Assembly: GCA_028875175.1 (NCBI GenBank)
Contig: JAPPFO010000153.1
Span: 1-14,404 of the forward strand
Reading direction: 5' to 3'
DNA length: 14,404 bases
Source of the DNA: Chloroflexota bacterium
Lineage (GTDB): Bacteria > Chloroflexota > UBA11872
Shown here in pieces: positions 7,793-14,404 of the stretch. The notes beneath the pieces were generated by a model that ran no database searches, was not told the DNA's origin, and saw nothing but the letters and a program-made list of their open reading frames with translations. The stretch's first letter is position 1. Every line of letters starts with the position of its first letter. The translations under genes and the position numbers were made by a program.

Positions 7793-7811
7793 GCCGAGGT
7801 CAGGCCTCGGC
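7793..7811. terminator. Hairpin between convergent genes
   Basis: GCCGAGG (7793-7799), loop TCAGG, CCTCGGC (7805-7811): a perfect 7-bp GC-rich stem 15 bases past the LysM stop. The loop holds the stop codon of the convergent minus-strand gene (7802-7800). On the plus strand it is followed by ATTTCGTCT, a weak T-rich tail, so terminator function for the LysM gene is plausible but weak. Confidence 0.45.
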
Positions 7812-8708
7812 ATTTCGTCTGGTGTGATCCTCGCCATCCCGTTGGTCCTCGGACGAGGATTCGTCGACCGCGGATTCCTCGTCCCTATCGGATTCGGGTG
7901 GAGAATCCGCGGAGTTTTGACCGGTCGACGTGTCGGACTCGGACGACTTGGGCACGGTCTGAGACTCGGCGGCCTCGTCGGGCTGGGACTCGGCGGGCGG
8001 GTCCGCGGGGTCGGCTGTTGCCGTGGGCTCGGATTCGCCCTCCTGGTCGACGGCAGGCTCCGTCGCCACGGCTGGCTGGGTGGGGTCCAGGCCGGGATCG
8101 AGGGCGACGAAGCGGACGGGCCAGGCCGTGATGTCGGCGGCTGGCGCGGGCAGCGCCATGAAGGCCATGCGGTCCGCACTCAGCGCTTCTGTATTGACGA
8201 GGCCGCGGACGACGGGGACGTCGTTCTCCAGGAGGGTGCTGAGGATCACGCGTTCGTCGTCGGGTTCCTCTGCGCGGCCAACGGATATGCCGTCAGCCAG
8301 GGCGACGAGCTTGGCCCCGCGGACGAAGAGCCATTGTGCGGCTTGGGCCGTGAGGGAGGGCGTGACACCCTCCCCGCGGGCCGCAATGACGACGATGTCG
8401 CGATTCTGCAGTTGATGGCCGAATGCGTCTTCGAGACGATTGGAATCGATGTCCGAGGCATCGGCCGTGACTTGCAGGTGAGCGACCAGACCCTCGCCGA
8501 AGAATGTTTCGGGTGCGAGGCCGGACAGGTCAGATCCCCAGCGGACATAGCGGCGAGGGGCGAGGACGTGAGTGCCAACATCCGCGTCCATTTCGATTCG
8601 GTGGGTGAGCGTCCGCGGTTGGCCGGCGCGCTCGAATTCGAGCGCGGCAAAGGCGTCAGCGGCGCCATGGCGGAGAATCTTGGTGCAATCAACGACGCGG
8701 CGTGACAT
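7800..8708 (-). CDS. Cyclase/kynurenine-formamidase-like protein lacking metal ligands, with acidic tail
   Basis: 302 residues. Residues 1-205 follow the cyclase-family fold (Mn/Zn hydrolases acting on formamides and related amides): RVVDCTKILRHG at the start; a middle IVVIAARG, then AAQWLFVRGAKLVALADGIS; and NDVPVVRGLVNTEAL, then AFMALPAPAADITAWPVRFV, as in the family's last strands. The metal motif H-x-G-T-H-x-D-x-P-x-H reads D43-V-G-T-H47-V-L49-A-P-R-R53, so only one ligand remains and normal catalysis is unlikely. Residues about 206-302 form a low-complexity Asp/Glu/Ser/Pro-rich tail, probably disordered. The ATG at 8708 is chosen because CGGAG lies just upstream (short spacing) and the domain begins right after it; a TTG at 8768 would add 20 residues without family character. 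It is the last gene of the four-gene minus-strand cluster, 72 bases after the RNase J-like gene. Confidence 0.75.
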   Translation of the reverse strand: MSRRVVDCTKILRHGAADAFAALEFERAGQPRTLTHRIEMDADVGTHVLAPRRYVRWGSDLSGLAPETFFGEGLVAHLQVTADASDIDSNRLEDAFGHQLQNRDIVVIAARGEGVTPSLTAQAAQWLFVRGAKLVALADGISVGRAEEPDDERVILSTLLENDVPVVRGLVNTEALSADRMAFMALPAPAADITAWPVRFVALDPGLDPTQPAVATEPAVDQEGESEPTATADPADPPAESQPDEAAESQTVPKSSESDTSTGQNSADSPPESDRDEESAVDESSSEDQRDGEDHTRRNAEA

Positions 8709-8780
8709 CAGCTCCGGAGATAGGTGGCGGTTTGAACGATGGTGGGGCGCGAAGGCGTGCCCCGTCAATAGCTGCCGAGC

Positions 8781-10364
8781 CTATTCGATGGTGAGGGGCC
8801 GGCCCCAGCGTGGTTCGCAGACCCGGATTGGGGTGCCAGCGAAGGCGTGTCGATAGAAGTCAAGGCCGTCAGCTTGCAGGTGAATCGGGATGAGGGTGCG
8901 CGGGTTAACAGTCTCGATGAAGCGCTGAAGGTCCGGGCCGCTCGCGTGGCCGGAAGCGTGAAAGCCAGCCGCTTCGGCCTCGGATTCGGAGGCGCCGCCG
9001 AGAAAGTCCAGGTTCAAGAGACTCGCCCAGTTGCGAAGGCGCTGCATGTCCAGCTGCGATTCCTCGTCGTAGGGCTCGCTGGAGGAGTAGATCCAGGCAC
9101 CGGCGGTGAGTTCGCCGAGGTCCAGCAGCCGGGTCACGTCAAAGAAGCTCATGCAGAGGACGTAGGCCCCGGGATGTGTCGCGATGTCTGTTGGCGGCAC
9201 GAGGGCTCCGGCAAATTCATCTGACAGTTCGTCCTGCCAGGCCGTGGTTGTGGCTCGCCGGTCGTCGAAGACTAGGAGACCATCCGGCGCCGACGGCAGG
9301 GGCGTGGCCGGATCTACGGTATGCATGGCCTTGAGAAGGAGGGCGTCCTTCATGAGGACGACGAGTTGGCGATTGGTCTGGTGGGCGGCATGAAGGAAGG
9401 TCTCCATGCGTTCGATGTTCCGGGGGCCAAAATCGGCTACGACTAGGCCATCCGTTTGGCTGACGCACTCGTTGGCGCGAACGCGCACGTCGGACTCTGA
9501 TGCGCCGCGAGTGCGGGCGGCCTGCGTGCCTTCGCAGATGAGGGCGACAAGGTCGAGTTTGGCGAGTTCTTGGGCAAAGTTCCAGGTCTGTTCGGCGCGG
9601 CGGCCGTGCATGCGAATGTCGCCGGTGTAGCCGATCCAGCCGGCTGAAGTCTCGATTGCAAAGCCGTGCGCGCCGGGGATGGAGTGGTCAACGGGGAAGG
9701 CGCGAATCTCGCGCCCGTCGACTTCGGAGAGTCCGGTTGTTGCAGGCACGGCTTGGGGATCGGGACCGGACTTGGCATAGCGACGGGCCCAGTAGGCGGC
9801 GGCGTCGGATGGCCATCTGGCGTCGGCCACGAGAGCCCAGGGCCTCTGTTGGTAGGGGGTTCTGGCCTCCGTGATCAGAAGGCCGTCTCGCGGCGTGCGT
9901 GGCCGAAGGAAGACGGTCTGCGTGTCGTCGGCGCTCTGACCGCCGTCCTGCATGGCCTTCGCGATTGCGGCGGTGAGTCCGCCGGTGACGACGGGAATGT
10001 CAGGGCGAAGGAGTGAGACGTAACCGACGTGGTCGGCGTGGGCGTGGCTGAGGACGACGGCGCGCGGGCTGACATCGTTGCGGTAGCCGGGACTGCCGCG
10101 CAGTCGCCGCCAGATCGCGGCGTGTTCGGGGAGGGCATTGAGGTCGTCGCGGTACAGACCTTCCAGGGGCGGGAGCAGGCCAGTCAGAAGGTAGTCGGAG
10201 AGGCCGTGGACGGTGCGCGGCTGGAGAAACTCCTCGAAGTAGGTGCCAAGAGCCCCAAAGGACATACCGAAATCGAAGAGGATCTGCCAGTCGTCGTCTT
10301 CGAGCAGCAATTTATTGCCGCCGATTTCGCCGGCGCCGCCAAAAGCGGTGAAGCGCACCGGCAT
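8781..10364 (-). CDS. RNase J-like metallo-beta-lactamase (beta-CASP) protein
   Basis: 527 residues. Zinc-site motifs in order: GGAGEIGGNK (9-18), the counterpart of RNase J's GG-x-x-E-x-G-x-N; SHAHADHVG with HxHxDH at 107-112; VDHSIPGAHG (His227); GYTGDIRM (Asp249); ALICEGT (275-280). The beta-CASP part and end include GLVVADFGPRNIERM, then FHASGHASGPDLQRFIETV and NPRTLIPIH (His495), strikingly like the RNase J end (H-x-S-G-H-x-S ... P-x-H). This suggests a cytoplasmic zinc-dependent nuclease acting on RNA or other nucleic acid. Differences: an insertion of about 40 residues (55-95) before the HxHxDH motif, a spacer at about 150-215, and no RNase J C-terminal domain. The ATG has no clear Shine-Dalgarno and lies 22 bases after the dehydrogenase stop, so translational coupling is likely. 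A non-nuclease hydrolase remains possible. Confidence 0.82.
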   Translation of the reverse strand: MPVRFTAFGGAGEIGGNKLLLEDDDWQILFDFGMSFGALGTYFEEFLQPRTVHGLSDYLLTGLLPPLEGLYRDDLNALPEHAAIWRRLRGSPGYRNDVSPRAVVLSHAHADHVGYVSLLRPDIPVVTGGLTAAIAKAMQDGGQSADDTQTVFLRPRTPRDGLLITEARTPYQQRPWALVADARWPSDAAAYWARRYAKSGPDPQAVPATTGLSEVDGREIRAFPVDHSIPGAHGFAIETSAGWIGYTGDIRMHGRRAEQTWNFAQELAKLDLVALICEGTQAARTRGASESDVRVRANECVSQTDGLVVADFGPRNIERMETFLHAAHQTNRQLVVLMKDALLLKAMHTVDPATPLPSAPDGLLVFDDRRATTTAWQDELSDEFAGALVPPTDIATHPGAYVLCMSFFDVTRLLDLGELTAGAWIYSSSEPYDEESQLDMQRLRNWASLLNLDFLGGASESEAEAAGFHASGHASGPDLQRFIETVNPRTLIPIHLQADGLDFYRHAFAGTPIRVCEPRWGRPLTIE

Positions 10365-10386
10365 CAGGAGGACACGGGCGCCGGGA

Positions 10387-11385
10387 TCAGGCTCTCAGGC
10401 GGGCGAGCACGGCGGGGTTCTGGATCGAGCGCGGACGGCCGCCTTGAATCACGGCGGCGGCGCAACGCAGGGCGCTCTCAGGGCCCCAGCGGGACGCCTC
10501 CTGGGAGTAGCCGGCCGAGTGCGGGGTAAGTAGAGCGTCCGGGATGTCGAGCAGCGGGTTGTCCTCAGCGATCGGCTCAATTTCGGTCACGTCCAGCCCG
10601 GCGCCGGCGATCTGGCCGGCTTGCAACGCGGCGACAAGGGCCGGTTCGTCAATGATGGGGCCGCGAGCGGTGTTGATGACGAAGGCCGTGGGCTTCATGC
10701 GGGCGAAGGCCTCCGTGCTGAGGCAGTGGCGAGTTTCAGGATTGAGGGGGAGGTGGACGCAGAGATAGTCGGAACTCTCAAGAACAGCGCCAAAGTCGAC
10801 GAGTTCGACGTCAAAGTCGTCGGCGAGCGAGGAGTCGACGTAGGGGTCGTAGGCAATGACGCGCAGGCCGAAGGCCTGGCAGCGCGTCGCGACGGCGCGC
10901 GCGATGTTGCCGAATCCGAGCAGTCCGGCTACCTGGCCACGCAGGCGCGGCCAGTGCTCCGAGGTGTCGATGGCGCCGTCGCGGGTGGGCGCCTGCGAGC
11001 GCGTCTCGTAGACCGTGCGCGGCAGGCGCCGGTAGCAGGAGAGCAGGAGCATCAGCGTGTGGTCGGCGACTTCCTCGATGCAGAGGTCGGGCGTGTTGCC
11101 CACCATGACGCCGTGGTCGGTGGCGGCCTTCAAGTCGATCGGGTCTACGCCGGTGGTGCAGGTAATGATGGCCCGCAGGTTTGGTGCAATGGCGAAGTCG
11201 TCGCCGGTAAACGGATCAAGTCCTACCGCGCCGGCCGTGGCGCGTGCCAGTGCAGCTCGGCGTTCTTCGCTGTCCTGAATGTCAGCGAAGTCGACCTGCC
11301 CCCCGGCCTGCTCAACGACACCGACATACGGGAGGAAGCGGTGGGCGTGTTGTAGGGGTACGAAGACGGTGGGTGGATTAGCCAT
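10387..11385 (-). CDS. D-isomer-specific 2-hydroxyacid dehydrogenase (CtBP/phosphoglycerate-dehydrogenase-like)
   Basis: 332 residues, the usual family length. NAD(H)-dependent interconversion of a 2-keto acid and a D-2-hydroxy acid in the cytoplasm. Seen: substrate half 1-110 with ITCTTGVDPIDLKAATDHGV and the GNTPDLCIEEVADHTLMLLL helix; nucleotide-binding fold from about 151 with GLLGFGNIARAVATR; Asp180 at the end of the second strand (VIAYDPY), which favours NAD; catalytic Arg241 in NTARGPIID, Glu270 in LDVTEIEP and His289 in LTPHSAGYS. The catalytic triad is intact. The Cys-Ile-Glu-Glu-Val-Ala-Asp-His and S-A-G-Y-S features suit the C-terminal-binding-protein-like subgroup, so the substrate is uncertain and a role in serine synthesis should not be assumed. 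The ATG has AAGGA about 8 bases upstream. Gaps to neighbours are 45 and 22 bases. Confidence 0.92.
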   Translation of the reverse strand: MANPPTVFVPLQHAHRFLPYVGVVEQAGGQVDFADIQDSEERRAALARATAGAVGLDPFTGDDFAIAPNLRAIITCTTGVDPIDLKAATDHGVMVGNTPDLCIEEVADHTLMLLLSCYRRLPRTVYETRSQAPTRDGAIDTSEHWPRLRGQVAGLLGFGNIARAVATRCQAFGLRVIAYDPYVDSSLADDFDVELVDFGAVLESSDYLCVHLPLNPETRHCLSTEAFARMKPTAFVINTARGPIIDEPALVAALQAGQIAGAGLDVTEIEPIAEDNPLLDIPDALLTPHSAGYSQEASRWGPESALRCAAAVIQGGRPRSIQNPAVLARLRA

Positions 11386-11430
11386 AGGGAAGTCCTTGGG
11401 AGCAGGTGGTCGGTGGACCGCAGGCGGAAG

Positions 11431-12741
11431 TCAAAGGGCTTCAACGGTTTCGGATCCGGTAAGGAGGTGAATCCAGGTTCGTCCCGGGCGGAGCTCAATG
11501 GGTGAGCCATCTGGATCGAGAAAATCTGTCACGTCGGTTTCCGAGGCCCGACGCCAAGTTCCATCGACGCGCGCGCCATCGCGAAACACGGACACGGTGC
11601 CTTCACCGGTGGTGTCGATCCAGAGCGACTTATTGCCCAAGGAATCTTCGTCGAAATCGGTAAGGCGGGCGGGAACCCACTGGACAATGACGTTCTCCAC
11701 GGCGAGGGCCTCGCCCGTGAAGGCGTCGATGTCGAGCGCACCGCCGAGCGAGCGACGCCAGCGGCGAGTAGCGGTATCGAACAGGTACTCGGCCTGAAAG
11801 GCGTTTCGAGGTCCGGCCGGAATTGTTAGATGGGTCAGGGACCCGAGATCGGGTTCGGCCTCGTAAAAGCTGAAGCCCCCTATCTCGCGCCGATTGGGAT
11901 GGCGCTGAGCGCCGACTTCGCGCAACGCGGGGAGACTGGCGTACATGTTGAACGGGGCAGGCCGACTGGAAACGCGGTAGTAGGGGCGGGTTTCGTCATA
12001 GAAGAACTGGTCCAAATCGGCAACGGGCGACGAGCGCAGGTCCTGCATGACGGGTGGACTGGCGCCAACGTGGGCAAAGAGCGCATCAAACTGCTGGACC
12101 AGACTTCGGTCGACGAAACGCGAACTGCGGATAGGCCCGACGCGGTCGAGGTCGCTGTCCAGGAAAAACGCGGTGTAGCGGGTGACTGAGCCTTCGGTGA
12201 CGTGTTCGTAGACAACTCCGGCGGTGCTCAGGCCACTCTGGGGACGGGCGCCGATGGCGTTGTCGATCTTGACCGCGACGACGCGCTGGGCTCTTGCGTT
12301 CGGGCTGATTTCGAGGCCCGTCAGCGGTGAGCGAATAGGCGGCGGGGTCGGCGTCGGCGTCGGCGTCGGATCCGGCGTGGGCGGTGGTGTCGTCGGTTCG
12401 GGGGGCGGGGTTGCCGTAGGCGCTGCGGTCGGCGTCGGCGGGCTTGTCGGACGGGGTGCGGCGACGGTGGCGACCGGAGCGACTGGCGCGGCTGTAGGCG
12501 AGGTGGGGGGCGCGGTGGTTGGCTGCGGCGCCACGACGGCTGCGGGCGTTGGTGTCGACAATAACGGTGTGCGACCGCTGGAAGCTGCGGTGGGCGGTGG
12601 CGGTGACGTATCCGAGGGCGTCGCCGCCGTGGGAGTCGGCGCTGCCGCCTCAGGTTCGCCACAGCCGGCAATGAGAAGTACGGTTCCGCCGGTCAGCAGA
12701 ACGGCAACGCGGCGCCGCGTGATTCGTGCCGGGCTAGGCAT
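11431..12741 (-). CDS. DUF3048 lipoprotein (YerB-like)
   Basis: 436 residues. A lipoprotein signal: RITRRR, hydrophobic VAVLLTGGTVLLIAGC with the lipobox Cys27. Then a Thr/Pro/Ala-rich linker (30-136) that would carry the domain away from the membrane, then the DUF3048 pair of domains (137 to end). Family hallmarks are PLTGL (139-143), RVVAVKIDN, ARPQSGLSTAGVVYE, EGSVTRYTAFF and RVGPIRSSR (201-208). The C-terminal half continues with NVIVQWVPARL and the RTWIHLLTG ending. The molecular function of DUF3048 is not established; it is an extracytoplasmic protein, as in Bacillus YerB. No strong RBS precedes the ATG. It is first of four co-oriented genes, with a 173-base divergent gap upstream in which I see no confident promoter. 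Confidence 0.92.
   Translation of the reverse strand: MPSPARITRRRVAVLLTGGTVLLIAGCGEPEAAAPTPTAATPSDTSPPPPTAASSGRTPLLSTPTPAAVVAPQPTTAPPTSPTAAPVAPVATVAAPRPTSPPTPTAAPTATPPPEPTTPPPTPDPTPTPTPTPPPIRSPLTGLEISPNARAQRVVAVKIDNAIGARPQSGLSTAGVVYEHVTEGSVTRYTAFFLDSDLDRVGPIRSSRFVDRSLVQQFDALFAHVGASPPVMQDLRSSPVADLDQFFYDETRPYYRVSSRPAPFNMYASLPALREVGAQRHPNRREIGGFSFYEAEPDLGSLTHLTIPAGPRNAFQAEYLFDTATRRWRRSLGGALDIDAFTGEALAVENVIVQWVPARLTDFDEDSLGNKSLWIDTTGEGTVSVFRDGARVDGTWRRASETDVTDFLDPDGSPIELRPGRTWIHLLTGSETVEAL
12347..12369. repeat. Hexamer tandem repeat coding for Thr-Pro
   Basis: GTCGGC is repeated three times and followed by GTCGG on the plus strand. Read on the minus strand it encodes consecutive Thr-Pro pairs in the linker of the DUF3048 lipoprotein. 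Such a repeat can gain or lose units without breaking the frame. Confidence 0.6.
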
Positions 12742-12914
12742 ACGCGGTGCGAGACTTTCGGTTTGAGGTGACGAGCACAGATACAGGATGCGTTGGGCGC
12801 GGTGGGCAGTGCAACGCAGGTCTCAATGGTGTCCAGTCTTGCAGTCTAGAAAGGGAAGGTGCCTACCGAGGCCGACCGTAGCCCACGGGTTAGGATCGCG
12901 CATGGAGCAGGCGA

Positions 12915-13322
12915 ATGACCTGGGCGGGAGACGCGGGGCTGACAGCGGTTTCTATTGAAGAACGAGTCGGCCGACTTGAAGGCGGCTACGAATACTTGGC
13001 CACGAAGGCGGATCTTGCCCAGTTCACGGCCGATACGCGGACCGAAATCGCTGACTCCAGGGATGAGATGCAGACTGAGTACGTGGAAACCAGGACTGCG
13101 ATGCAGAACGAGAATGCCGAGTCCAGGGCGGTGATGCCGGCGACGCTGGCCGACCGAGTGACCGCGACCCAGGCCGACATCAAGGATTTCGAAGTCCCGC
13201 TCACGGCGGCTGTCAACCAGTCTTAGATTCGCGCGATGCAGTGGACCGTGCTGTTCGTCAGTGTTGCGGCCGGCGTGCTAGTTGCGGTCGACCGACTGTT
13301 GGGTCCCGCGGTTGGCGGCTGA
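12915..13322 (+). pseudogene. Coiled-coil protein with membrane anchor, interrupted by an in-frame TAG
   Basis: A second copy of the family at 4083-4292. Residues 14-31 (IEERVGRLEGGYEYLATK) match that protein's LEERVSRLEGGFEHLATK nearly residue for residue. A longer charged helical stretch follows (TADTRTEIADSRDEMQTEYV, then ETRTAMQNENAESRAVM) up to TAG at 13224-13226. Without any frame change the next codons read IRAMQWTVLFVSVAAGVLVA, then VDRLLGPAVGG and TGA at 13322: the hydrophobic anchor expected at this family's end. So a nonsense codon separates the coiled coil from its membrane segment. As it stands a soluble 103-residue protein may be made, and the anchor could restart at ATG 13236. 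The ATG at 12915 has GGAG upstream; a start nearer the LTAVSIEERV segment is possible. Function unknown. Confidence 0.65.
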
Positions 13323-13363
13323 CTAGCGCGATCTTCTCGAAGTCTCGGCCATTCCTGGAGTCA

Positions 13364-14206
13364 CTACGGCTGGCCCAAGACGCGGCGGCACGCGGCGGCG
13401 ACGCGGGCGGCGCCTTCGGAGATGGGTAAGGCACGCAGATCGTCGTTGAAGATCTCAACGCCGCCGGGACCCTCGTAGCCCGCGGCTTCGAGGGCAGCCA
13501 GGATGGCTGACAGATCCATGACCCCGTCGCCGGGCAGGCGGCGCACGGAGTCATCGAAGGTGGTCGGGTCGCCGGGCGGGGCGTCGTTGAGATGGACGTG
13601 GTTGATGGCACGGCCGGCTACGGCGATGTCGGCCAGTTCGCTGTCGCCGCAGTGGAAATGGTAGGTGTCGAATAGGATGCCGACGTTGACGCGGCCGATG
13701 CGCTCGATGAGGCCCAGCGTGCCCTGGATGCCGGAAAACAGCTCGTAGGGCTGCTCAGGCCAGATGTTGGGGCCGATGAACTCGAGACTGAGGGCGACGC
13801 CCTCGCCGGCGACGGTGTCGGCCACGTCGCCGATGCGCAGGGCGAGCAGGTCCAGCATTGCATCGGCCGGCCTGTCGACGCGGTTGGGCACGACGACGGC
13901 GGCGACACGAGCGCCCAGGGCCGCGCCCAGCGCGGCATTGTCGGCCACCTCATTCAGGCTGGCGTCAAAGTCGGCGTGGGCGCCGATGACTTGCGCGCCA
14001 GCGCCCCAGGCGCCGGGCTGAATGCCGCGGGACTGGAAGGTCTCGATTACGGCGTCGCGTCCGGCGGCGGCCTCGAGCGCGCGCGCAGCGGGCATGCTGA
14101 AGTCTGCGGCCTGGAAGCCGGCAGCGGCGGCTGCGTCCAGGTAGATTTCGAGGTCGTCGACCTGAGCCACCGTGGCGGGATGAAGCGCGGGGATTAGCGC
14201 GGACAT
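13364..14206 (-). CDS. Sugar phosphate isomerase/epimerase-family TIM barrel
   Basis: 280 residues of the xylose-isomerase-like / AP endonuclease family 2 fold, whose members are metal-dependent isomerases or epimerases of sugars, inosose dehydratases or hydroxypyruvate isomerases. The metal ligands can be followed along the barrel: Glu142 in LSLEFIGPN, Asp180 in GILFDTYHFHCG with His183, His205 in INHVHLND, and Glu251 in GGVEIFND. Other features: the early EIYLDAAAAAGFQAADFSMP and the GDGVMDLSAILAALEAAGYEGP segment before the last strand, usual for this family. The ATG at 14206 has GAGGAGAG about 8 bases upstream. No signal peptide is seen, so it is cytoplasmic. The substrate is not deducible. 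It follows an unidentified co-oriented gene after a 68-base gap and converges with the coiled-coil gene. Confidence 0.9.
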   Translation of the reverse strand: MSALIPALHPATVAQVDDLEIYLDAAAAAGFQAADFSMPAARALEAAAGRDAVIETFQSRGIQPGAWGAGAQVIGAHADFDASLNEVADNAALGAALGARVAAVVVPNRVDRPADAMLDLLALRIGDVADTVAGEGVALSLEFIGPNIWPEQPYELFSGIQGTLGLIERIGRVNVGILFDTYHFHCGDSELADIAVAGRAINHVHLNDAPPGDPTTFDDSVRRLPGDGVMDLSAILAALEAAGYEGPGGVEIFNDDLRALPISEGAARVAAACRRVLGQP

Positions 14207-14274
14207 TGGCTCGACTCTCCTCGGAGTGAAGGGCGCGTGCGTTCCGCCATGACTGGATTGACGAGCAGGACGAC

Positions 14275-14403
14275 CTAGCGGTCGCGGCCGGTTGCGCCGT
14301 GCAGGGCTTCGCGAACGACGATGTCGTCAATCAGGCGTTCGACCGGTGCCAGGTCGTCGGTATAGACGGTTTCAGCGCGGTTGACCTCACGGAGTTCCCA
14401 GGG
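14275..14403 (-). CDS. C-terminal end of an unidentified protein (partial, cut by right edge)
   Basis: On the minus strand a frame open from the edge gives 42 residues ending in TAG (14277-14275): PWELREVNRAETVYTDDLAP, then VERLIDDIVVREALHGATGRDR. Codon use is like the neighbours, with G/C-rich third positions, and the charged helical character looks like a real protein end rather than chance. I do not recognise the family. It lies 68 bases upstream of the isomerase gene in the same direction and may share its transcript. Confidence 0.5.
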   Translation of the reverse strand, partial: PWELREVNRAETVYTDDLAPVERLIDDIVVREALHGATGRDR

Positions 14404-14404
14404 T

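Noticed and set aside
12347..12369. Tandem GTCGGC units as a CRISPR or regulatory repeat
   Set aside because: It is a direct 6-base repeat without spacers, fully inside the coding region for the Thr-Pro linker of the DUF3048 lipoprotein.
12891..12914. TAGGAT followed by ATG at 12902 as a leaderless promoter-gene pair
   Set aside because: The ATG at 12902 opens a 17-codon frame not in frame with the coiled-coil protein, and no -35 is seen.
13224..13226. TAG as a recoded sense codon (amber suppression)
   Set aside because: Several intact genes in the window use TAG as their normal stop, and the other interrupted gene with TAG (vapC) also has independent lesions.

Overview
This is a GC-rich bacterial window (roughly two thirds G+C by eye) carrying ordinary housekeeping and accessory genes. 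The organism is most likely a member of the Chloroflexota, perhaps of the SAR202/Dehalococcoidia or Caldilinea type. This is inferred from style: Thr/Pro-rich linkers in a LysM protein and a DUF3048 lipoprotein, a tRNA gene with encoded CCA, and small coiled-coil/membrane-anchor proteins. There is no rRNA or other decisive phylogenetic marker. I see no prophage, IS element or CRISPR array.

Left part (1-2156): the C-terminal half of a transketolase enters from the left edge (+). About 1.1 kb follows that looks empty but contains, on the minus strand, a decayed VapB/VapC toxin-antitoxin pair. The antitoxin has lost its start and its stop. The toxin has lost its start, is frameshifted and carries a premature TAG. 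Next is an intact antibiotic-biosynthesis-monooxygenase (ABM) protein, downstream of and co-oriented with guaB.

Middle left (2222-4457): guaB (IMP dehydrogenase, minus) has a strong RBS and a hairpin-plus-U-run terminator inside its leader, which suggests attenuation. Its catalytic loop carries an unusual Ala-Ala where Gly-Ser is nearly always found. Beyond a G-rich stretch lie a 69-residue coiled-coil/transmembrane protein (+) and a tRNA-His(GTG) with the diagnostic G-1:C73 pair.

Centre (4475-7811): a 913-residue family 2 glycoside hydrolase (minus) faces the tRNA across a polypyrimidine tract. It is divergent from, and nearly abuts, a membrane-anchored LysM protein (+). A hairpin separates the LysM gene from the next block.

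Right (7800-12741): four co-oriented minus-strand genes with short gaps, probably one operon. In transcription order they are a DUF3048 lipoprotein, a D-2-hydroxyacid dehydrogenase, an RNase J-like metallo-beta-lactamase protein, and a cyclase-family protein that has lost most of its metal ligands and gained an acidic disordered tail. Divergent to this block is a second copy of the coiled-coil/anchor family, split from its membrane segment by one in-frame TAG. The window ends with a sugar-phosphate isomerase/epimerase-type TIM barrel (minus) and the last 42 codons of an unidentified gene (minus).

No clearly new multi-gene system was found. The observations most worth following are the double-lesion point in the dead VapBC pair, the altered IMPDH loop with the leader terminator, the pseudo-cyclase in an RNase J-like operon, and the paired small anchor genes, one intact and one interrupted.
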